Source: Chloroflexota bacterium (GTDB taxonomy: Bacteria; Chloroflexota; Dehalococcoidia; Lucifugimonadales; UBA3495). Taken from it: a stretch of 35,435 nt of DNA. A program made the translations under genes and the position numbers. The notes under the pieces were generated by a model. That model made no database searches and was not told the origin of the DNA. It saw only the letters and a list, made by a program, of their open reading frames with translations. The stretch covers positions 1-35,435 of the forward strand of contig VXOI01000175.1 in NCBI GenBank assembly GCA_009840175.1, given 5' to 3'. Shown in pieces: positions 30,262-35,435 of this stretch (within the stretch, counting starts at the first letter, position 1; each line of letters opens with the position of its first letter).

Positions 30262-31554
30262 ATGGCCCGCCTGAGGTTCGTTCACGCCGCCGACCTGCAC
30301 CTGGACAGCCCGTTTCGCGGGATTCGGAGCGAAGCGCCGGAGTACGTGGCGGATTCGTTGCGCCGCGCCACCTTCGACGCCTACGAAAATATCGTCGCCC
30401 TGTGCCTGCGGGAGCGGGTGGACGCCCTGCTGGTGGCCGGTGACGTCTACGACGGAGCTGACCGCAGCCTGCGGGCGCAGTTGAAGTTCGTGGACGGATT
30501 GACCCGGCTGGACGCGGCGGGCCTCCGCTCCTTTGTCTGCCACGGCAACCACGACCCGCTGGACGGGTGGGAGGCGCGTCTTTCCCTGCCGCCGGGCTGC
30601 GTCCGCTTCGGGCCTGAAGTGACCGGCGAGCCAGTGTTTGCCGATGAGCCGGAGCGAGCGACGGTGTACGGAGTAAGCTACCCCACGCGGGAGGTGCGCG
30701 AGAACCTGACGCCGCTCTTTACTCAGGCCTCGCTGGATGGCGGGTTCGGCATCGGCCTGCTTCACGCCAACGTGGGCGGCAATTCCAACCACGACTCCTA
30801 CGCCCCATGCTTTGTTACCGATCTGGCTGAAACCGGCCTGGATTACTGGGCGCTGGGGCACGTCCATACCCGTCAGGTGCTGCGACAGGAACGGCCTACC
30901 GTCGTCTACCCCGGGAACCCGCAGGGACGCCACCCCCTCGAAACCGGCGAGCGCGGCGTCTACCTGGTGGAGGTGGACGACTACGGCGCGGTCAGCCTGG
31001 ACTTCCACCCGGTGGACGTGGTGCGCTGGGAAACGCTGGAAGTGGGCGTCGCGGGACTGGAAGCCGAACAGGAACTGATTGACGCCATAGACTCTGCCGC
31101 CGCTTCCTGCGCCGAATACGCCGAGGGCCGCTCCGTGGTGTTCCGGCTGACACTGGCCGGTCGCGGGCCGCTGCACCGCTGGCTGCGCAGCGCCGGAACG
31201 GTGGAAGAGTTGCGGGAGCGCGTCAACGAACGGTACGCCCCTTCGACAAGCTCAGGGCAAGCGTGGTTGTGGTGCGAGCGGATTCAGGCGAACACGGCGT
31301 CGCCGGTGGACCGCGAGCAGGTGGCGCAGCGGGAGGATTTCGCAGGCGACCTGGCCCGGCTCGGCGGTGAACTGCGGGGAGACCCTGCTGCCTTGGGCGA
31401 GTTGAGGGATGCCCTGCGGGTGCTGTATGCCAATTCCAACGCCGCGCCGTATCTGCGGAACCACTTGCCCTCGGACGAGGAACTGCTGGAACTGCTGGCC
31501 GCCGCCGAGGACGAGTGCCTGGCTTCTTTGGTGCACGAAGAGGACGAAGGGTGA
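30262..31554 (+). CDS. SbcD/YhaO-like DNA exonuclease subunit
   Basis: 430 aa calcineurin-like phosphoesterase. Metal motifs: D11-L-H13 in HAADLHLDSPF, GDVYD, GNHDP, LLHANVGG and GHVHTRQVL, in the order of Mre11/SbcD. The C-terminal part past residue 265 is the capping/partner-binding region. A family C repeat is translated there as APSTSSGQA (about 325-333). The stop overlaps the GTG of the AAA partner (GTGA), so the two are coupled. Wording and partner fit B. subtilis YhaO rather than SbcD proper. Role: Mn2+-dependent processing of DNA ends, by family analogy. Confidence 0.86.
   Translation: MARLRFVHAADLHLDSPFRGIRSEAPEYVADSLRRATFDAYENIVALCLRERVDALLVAGDVYDGADRSLRAQLKFVDGLTRLDAAGLRSFVCHGNHDPLDGWEARLSLPPGCVRFGPEVTGEPVFADEPERATVYGVSYPTREVRENLTPLFTQASLDGGFGIGLLHANVGGNSNHDSYAPCFVTDLAETGLDYWALGHVHTRQVLRQERPTVVYPGNPQGRHPLETGERGVYLVEVDDYGAVSLDFHPVDVVRWETLEVGVAGLEAEQELIDAIDSAAASCAEYAEGRSVVFRLTLAGRGPLHRWLRSAGTVEELRERVNERYAPSTSSGQAWLWCERIQANTASPVDREQVAQREDFAGDLARLGGELRGDPAALGELRDALRVLYANSNAAPYLRNHLPSDEELLELLAAAEDECLASLVHEEDEG
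31238..31258. repeat. family C repeat inside the yhaO-like gene
   Basis: CCCTTCGACAAGCTCAGGGC, in frame. Confidence 0.88.
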
Positions 31555-34500
31555 GGATCGAAGAGCTGTACCTGGACGGCTTCGGCCACTTCCACCAGCG
31601 AGGCATCGGCCCACTTTCCGGGCCGGTCACGGTTTTCTACGGCCCCAACGAGGCGGGCAAGAGCACCACGCTGGCCTTCATCCGGGCCGTCCTGTTCGGA
31701 TTCCCGGCCCGGTTCAACAGCCACTACCCGCCGCTGGCCGGGGGGCGGCACGGCGGGCGTATCACGGTGTCGGACAGCGCCGGGGCGGTCTGCGGCGTAG
31801 AGCGGTACGCCGGAGCGCGGGGCGGGCTGAGCATCACCACGCACAACGGTCCGGCCTCCAACGCCGACGCGCTGTTGCAACGCCTCACCGGCAACGCCAC
31901 CCCTGACCTGTTCCGCAACGTGTTCGCCTTCAGTTTAGACGAACTGCAAGCCGCCGCGTCGCTCAACGATTCCAGCGGAGTGATATACAGCGCCGGGCAG
32001 GGTGCGCCCGGGCTGCCCGCGCTCAGGAAGTCGCTGGGCGACAACAGGAGCCAGATTTACCTTAGCCGGGGCAATGTCCAGAAAGTGCCAGCCCTGCTGA
32101 AGGACCTCCAAGCCGTTGACGCCCAACTGCGGGCCATCGAGGGCAATTCGGGCCGTTACGGGGCGCTGACAGCCCGCAAGTCGGAGATTGACTCGGAGTT
32201 GCAAGACGCCGATGCCGAGTTGCAACGTCTCGGCGCCCAGCGATCAGAAATCCAGAGCCTGCTCAATGGGTGGGATGACTGGGTGGCGCTATCGGACTGC
32301 GAAGGGCAACTGCGGGATATGCCCCAGTACACAGACTTCCCGGATAACCCCATAGCCCGGCTGGACAGCCTGGAGGAGCGGGCGCGGTTGTTCCGGGAGG
32401 AGCGGGATGAGGCCGCCGGGCAACTGCGCAGGGCGGAGGAAGCTGCAGCCGCCGATATCCCCGGCGAGGACTTGTTGTATGACGCGGCGAGCATCGAAGC
32501 CGTCCGCCGCGCCCGCAGCAGCTTGGATAACTCCGTCCGCGACCTGCCGGAACGACAGGGAGAACTGCGAGGGCTGGAGGCCGACTTCGACAGAAACCTG
32601 GCCGACCTGGGCCACCAGTGGGACGAGGACGAACTGCAAGCCTTCGACACGTCGCTGGTGGTGAGGAACCAGGTGGACGGCTGGAAGGAACGGATAGACG
32701 AAACCGGCGAGCGCGCCCAGCAGGCGCAGTTCCAACTGGCCCAGGAACGGCGGACGCTACAGGGCCACCAGGCGGAAACGCAGGAAGCGCGGGACAAGCT
32801 GCCGCCGGAACCGCCGTTGAACGCTGCTGCATTGACGCAACGGCAGGACGCGCTACGCACGTCGCGGGGCCGGCTGGGCGAGTATGAGCGGCAGCGCCAG
32901 AGCCAAGAGACCCTGCACGGCCAGTTGAACGCCCTGACTGTCGCCCAAGAAACGCCGGAAAGGAATTCGGGGCGTATCAGCCTCCTGCCAATCATTGCGC
33001 TTGTGTTGGCCGGGGCTGTCCTGGCGGTGGCGGGAATCCTGTTCGGTGGTGGGGCGCTGATTGTGGGTATTCTTTGTGGGCTGGTTTTGCTGGGCGCAGC
33101 CGTAATGCTGTGGTTTATGAGAAGGCCAACACCGTCTGCCGCCCCGTCGCCAATGGCTCGAACGTTAGGCCAACAGGCTGCCGATGCGGAAAAGGAGACT
33201 GAAACGGCCCGTCAATCGCTGCTGGACTCGGCTGCTGCCTTGGGCTTGGACGGGCAGCCTGACGTTGCCGCGCTCGACTCGGTGGAGGCGCGTCTGGACG
33301 CCTCCCGCAACGCGCTGGACGCCTGGAACGCCGCCAGAGCGCGGCTGGAGGATGCGTCGCGGCGGGAGAAAGTGCAGGAACAGCGGCTGGAAGCAGTGGT
33401 GCGGGAGAGCGAAGCTTCGGATGCAGCGGCTCAGGAAGCGCAACGGGAATGGCGGCAGTGGTTGCGGGAGCGGGGGCTGGACGAGACGCTGACGCCCGAT
33501 GCGATGACCACGTTCATCGCCCGTGTGGAAACGGCCCGTAGCTCGCTGTCGGAAGCCCGCCGGATGCGCGACCGGGTGGCGGCCATCGAGTACGACATCC
33601 AGGAGTTCCGGGAGCAGGTGGAGCCTCCGGCGGCGCGACATGGGCTGCCGTTGCCTCCCAACGACCACCGGCAACTGGCGCGGGTGGCCGACGAACTCAT
33701 CCAGCGGCTGGAGGAAACGCAAACGGCCTTCTCCGGCCGGGAACGGGCAAAGGAGCAGACGGAGGAAACCCGGCAACTGCTGGAAAGCCGGGAGCGTCGC
33801 TTGCAGTCTGCGGAGGAGGAGCTGGCGGCGCTGCTGGCCGTGGGCGGCGCGGACGACGCCGAGGACTTCCGCCGCCGGGCGCGGCAGCACGAGGAGCGGC
33901 TGGAGCTGGAGCGGCGGCGCGAGGAACACCGCCGCAACCTGAAGTGGCTCAGCGGCCCCGGCCAGCGTTTCGACGCTTTCCGCGAGGCCCTGGCAGAGGC
34001 TGACCCCAACCGGCTGGGCGACGAGTCGGCCCGGCTCTCGGAGCTTCACGCCGAAGTAGATGCCAAGCGCAATACCCTGCGGGAAGAGCGGGGCGGCATA
34101 GACACTGAACTGGCGCAGCTCACCGGTGAAGAGGAATCGTCGGCCCTGCGCATCCGGCGCAGTACGCTGGAAGAGCAACTGAGGGAACACGCCCGGGAGT
34201 GGTCGCGGCTCACCATCGCCGAGGCGCTGCTGGAAAAGACGCGGCAGAAGTTCGAGCAGGAACGCCAGCCCAGCGTCATCCAGTACGCCGAAAAATTCTT
34301 CTCAGGCGTAACCGGGCAGCGATACCAGCGGCTCTACGCGCCCATCGGGGAGCAGACGATAACGGTGACCGACGCTGCCGGCGCCAGCAAACAGCCTGCC
34401 GAACTGAGCCGGGGCACGCGCGAGCAGCTATACCTGGCGCTGCGGTTCGGCCTGATACGGGAGTTCGGGGAGCACGCAGAGCGTCTGCCGGTGGTGGTAG

Positions 34501-34664
34501 ATGAGGCGCTGGTCAACTTCGACCCGGAGCGCGCCCGCCTGGCCGCCGAGTCCTTCGTCCAACTGGCCGAGACCAACCAGGTGCTGGTCTTCACCTGCCA
34601 CCCGTCCACCGCCGATATGTTCGCCGACGCCGCCGGGGCGCAGGTGGTGGACATCAGCGGATAG
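31551..34664 (+). CDS. YhaN/SbcC-like ABC-type ATPase with membrane hairpin
   Basis: 1037 aa SMC-like protein. Walker A FYGPNEAGKSTT (29-40) begins the N-terminal ATPase half; the ABC signature LSRGTREQL (about 951) and Walker B LPVVVDEALVNFD (about 975-987) are at the C-terminus. Long coiled coils fill about 200-480 and 530-900. Between them, at about 479-524, lie two TM helices (LLPIIALVLAGAVLAVAGIL and LIVGILCGLVLLGAAVMLWF) instead of the CxxC zinc hook of Rad50/SbcC, which is the YhaN pattern. Start GTG 31551 overlaps yhaO. The complex is probably tethered to the inner membrane and processes DNA there. Confidence 0.88.
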   Translation: MRIEELYLDGFGHFHQRGIGPLSGPVTVFYGPNEAGKSTTLAFIRAVLFGFPARFNSHYPPLAGGRHGGRITVSDSAGAVCGVERYAGARGGLSITTHNGPASNADALLQRLTGNATPDLFRNVFAFSLDELQAAASLNDSSGVIYSAGQGAPGLPALRKSLGDNRSQIYLSRGNVQKVPALLKDLQAVDAQLRAIEGNSGRYGALTARKSEIDSELQDADAELQRLGAQRSEIQSLLNGWDDWVALSDCEGQLRDMPQYTDFPDNPIARLDSLEERARLFREERDEAAGQLRRAEEAAAADIPGEDLLYDAASIEAVRRARSSLDNSVRDLPERQGELRGLEADFDRNLADLGHQWDEDELQAFDTSLVVRNQVDGWKERIDETGERAQQAQFQLAQERRTLQGHQAETQEARDKLPPEPPLNAAALTQRQDALRTSRGRLGEYERQRQSQETLHGQLNALTVAQETPERNSGRISLLPIIALVLAGAVLAVAGILFGGGALIVGILCGLVLLGAAVMLWFMRRPTPSAAPSPMARTLGQQAADAEKETETARQSLLDSAAALGLDGQPDVAALDSVEARLDASRNALDAWNAARARLEDASRREKVQEQRLEAVVRESEASDAAAQEAQREWRQWLRERGLDETLTPDAMTTFIARVETARSSLSEARRMRDRVAAIEYDIQEFREQVEPPAARHGLPLPPNDHRQLARVADELIQRLEETQTAFSGRERAKEQTEETRQLLESRERRLQSAEEELAALLAVGGADDAEDFRRRARQHEERLELERRREEHRRNLKWLSGPGQRFDAFREALAEADPNRLGDESARLSELHAEVDAKRNTLREERGGIDTELAQLTGEEESSALRIRRSTLEEQLREHAREWSRLTIAEALLEKTRQKFEQERQPSVIQYAEKFFSGVTGQRYQRLYAPIGEQTITVTDAAGASKQPAELSRGTREQLYLALRFGLIREFGEHAERLPVVVDEALVNFDPERARLAAESFVQLAETNQVLVFTCHPSTADMFADAAGAQVVDISG

Positions 34665-34669
34665 ATCGC

Positions 34670-34698
34670 GTAGGGGCGGGTTTCAAACCCGCCCTTAC
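34670..34698. repeat. family A 29-bp palindrome, copy 6
   Basis: One mismatch in the right arm (CCCGCCCTTAC). It lies between the convergent yhaN-like and thioredoxin-fold genes. Confidence 0.92.
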
Positions 34699-34727
34699 AA
34701 TGGGTCGCATCAAGGGAACCCCGGCGC

Positions 34728-35303
34728 CTAGTCTTCCGGTGGCCACTTGGTGCCGCCCACGGCGGGGCGGTCTGACGCGGACAGTTGCAGACCGGCGTCC
34801 ACAACGTCGCGGAACTCTTGCAGTATGACTTCCGCCCAGTCCTGGGCGTGGGAGACGCGGTGGGCCATGCGGCGGCCGCGGCGGCGCTGGCGCTGGGCGG
34901 CCTCTTCCAGTCCCTCGGTGTCGCGGTTGATGGCGTCGTCCATGTCGTCAATCTGCGGCACCAAGCCGTTGGCCGTCTCTATGAAACGGGCTATCTCGTT
35001 CATGTCGCCGTCCAGCGCCACGAAGATGGGCACCGTTCCGGCACGGTGCTCAGGCAGGAAGGTGTCGGCCAAGGGAACGTCGTCGTCGCGGTTGAACACT
35101 TGCAGGTTTAGGTTGGGAGTGCTGTCGGCCAGCCGCAGGATGACCGGCGTGGTGCTGACGGCGTCGCCGCACCAGTCGGCGGTGAACACGGCCAGGTTGA
35201 CGGGATTGCTCAGGCCGTTCACCCACTCGGTGGCGTCGGAGGGGAGATCCACCGCGTTGTAGATTTCCACGAAGGGGTCCTTGTTGACCTTAATCTGGTC
35301 CAT
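34728..35303 (-). CDS. thioredoxin-fold protein with CGDA motif
   Basis: 191 aa from ATG 35303. A thioredoxin-like domain is visible: NLAVFTADWCGDAVSTTPVI, then LQVFNRDDD and VPIFVALDGD with the cis-Pro region (AGTVPIF). The active-site position reads W-C-G-D with only the first Cys, so classical disulfide exchange is unlikely; a one-Cys mechanism is possible. The C-terminus is helical and charged (QRQRRRGRRMAHRVSHAQDW). The frame stays open to ATG 35402 and neither start has a clear RBS. Position beside yhaN probably has no functional meaning because it is convergent. Confidence 0.72.
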   Translation of the reverse strand: MDQIKVNKDPFVEIYNAVDLPSDATEWVNGLSNPVNLAVFTADWCGDAVSTTPVILRLADSTPNLNLQVFNRDDDVPLADTFLPEHRAGTVPIFVALDGDMNEIARFIETANGLVPQIDDMDDAINRDTEGLEEAAQRQRRRGRRMAHRVSHAQDWAEVILQEFRDVVDAGLQLSASDRPAVGGTKWPPED

Positions 35304-35435
35304 GTACTCTTGGGTGGCCGAGGGAGACTGTGTCCAGAACCTTCGAGTTGGTGGTGACCCTATGATACCATTGAGGAAGGATGGAGAATGGGTCTCACGC
35401 AAAGCGATTTTGGGGAAAGGCGGATCGCCAGGATC
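35304..35435. other. window end, no clear gene
   Basis: Upstream region of the thioredoxin-fold gene. TATCAT on the minus strand near 35362 is a possible -10. The last 30 bases show nothing assignable. Confidence 0.3.

Noticed and set aside
2739-34698. CRISPR-like array from the repeated 29-bp palindrome
   Set aside because: Copies are thousands of bases apart, there are no regular spacers and no cas genes.
1-35435. tRNA, rRNA or insertion-sequence transposase genes
   Set aside because: No cloverleaf-like stretch with a TTCRA loop, no rRNA signature and no DDE or Y1 transposase motif was seen on either strand by eye; tRNAscan-SE or Infernal would be decisive.

Overview
The window is a GC-rich bacterial contig segment. 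Positions 1-35 are homopolymer-like and look like an assembly edge. No rRNA, tRNA or CRISPR array was seen. The gene content suggests an uncultivated member of the Chloroflexota (Dehalococcoidia/SAR202-like). It combines a mycobacterial-type adenosine kinase, an F420:NADP oxidoreductase homologue, a family III CoA-transferase with an acyl-CoA dehydrogenase, a thiolase/Zn-ribbon pair and a PspA-PspAA pair. It is also densely seeded with short palindromic repeats. The taxonomic placement is inference; there is no marker gene.

Layout. 105-2587: adenosine kinase, a membrane-anchored secreted protein and an NAD-dependent epimerase. 2863-8628: SDR, acyl-CoA dehydrogenase, metallo-beta-lactamase-fold hydrolase, CoA-transferase and a DUF2851 protein. 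Two leftward terminator-like hairpins lie at 3666-3797. 8708-10253 (minus): three paralogous small cupins and a HEPN-like protein. 10343-13703: DUF429, an ICL/PEP-mutase family enzyme, a VOC protein and a PIG-L deacetylase. 13794-20925 (plus): DUF3326 protein, carboxynorspermidine-decarboxylase-like PLP enzyme, transglutaminase-like protein and a divergent SecA-like ATPase. 21008-26062: an envelope-stress locus with a lipoprotein, an unknown protein, a double DUF350 membrane protein, DUF4178, a small two-TM protein, PspA and PspAA. 26182-28680 (minus): Zn-ribbon/OB protein, thiolase-like protein without an N-terminal Cys, and a VapBC toxin-antitoxin pair. 28891-35303: F420-dependent reductase, a jelly-roll-like protein, a YhaO/YhaN (SbcDC-like) pair and a thioredoxin-fold protein.

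The most distinctive signal is the dispersed palindromes. At least five short families plus a roughly 95-bp hairpin family are present. One 29-bp family (six copies) is strictly intergenic. The others are also found inside genes, where they are read in frame as extra peptide, comparable to Rickettsia palindromic elements. I count nine such in-frame segments, in the genes at 1044, 13794, 16463, 17962 (three), 21826 (two) and 30262.

A second theme is the 13.8-26 kb stretch. It places a polyamine-type decarboxylase and a transglutaminase-like protein beside a SecA-like motor and a Psp/DUF350/DUF4178 locus. The Psp part is a recognisable architecture; a functional link with the upstream genes is a hypothesis.
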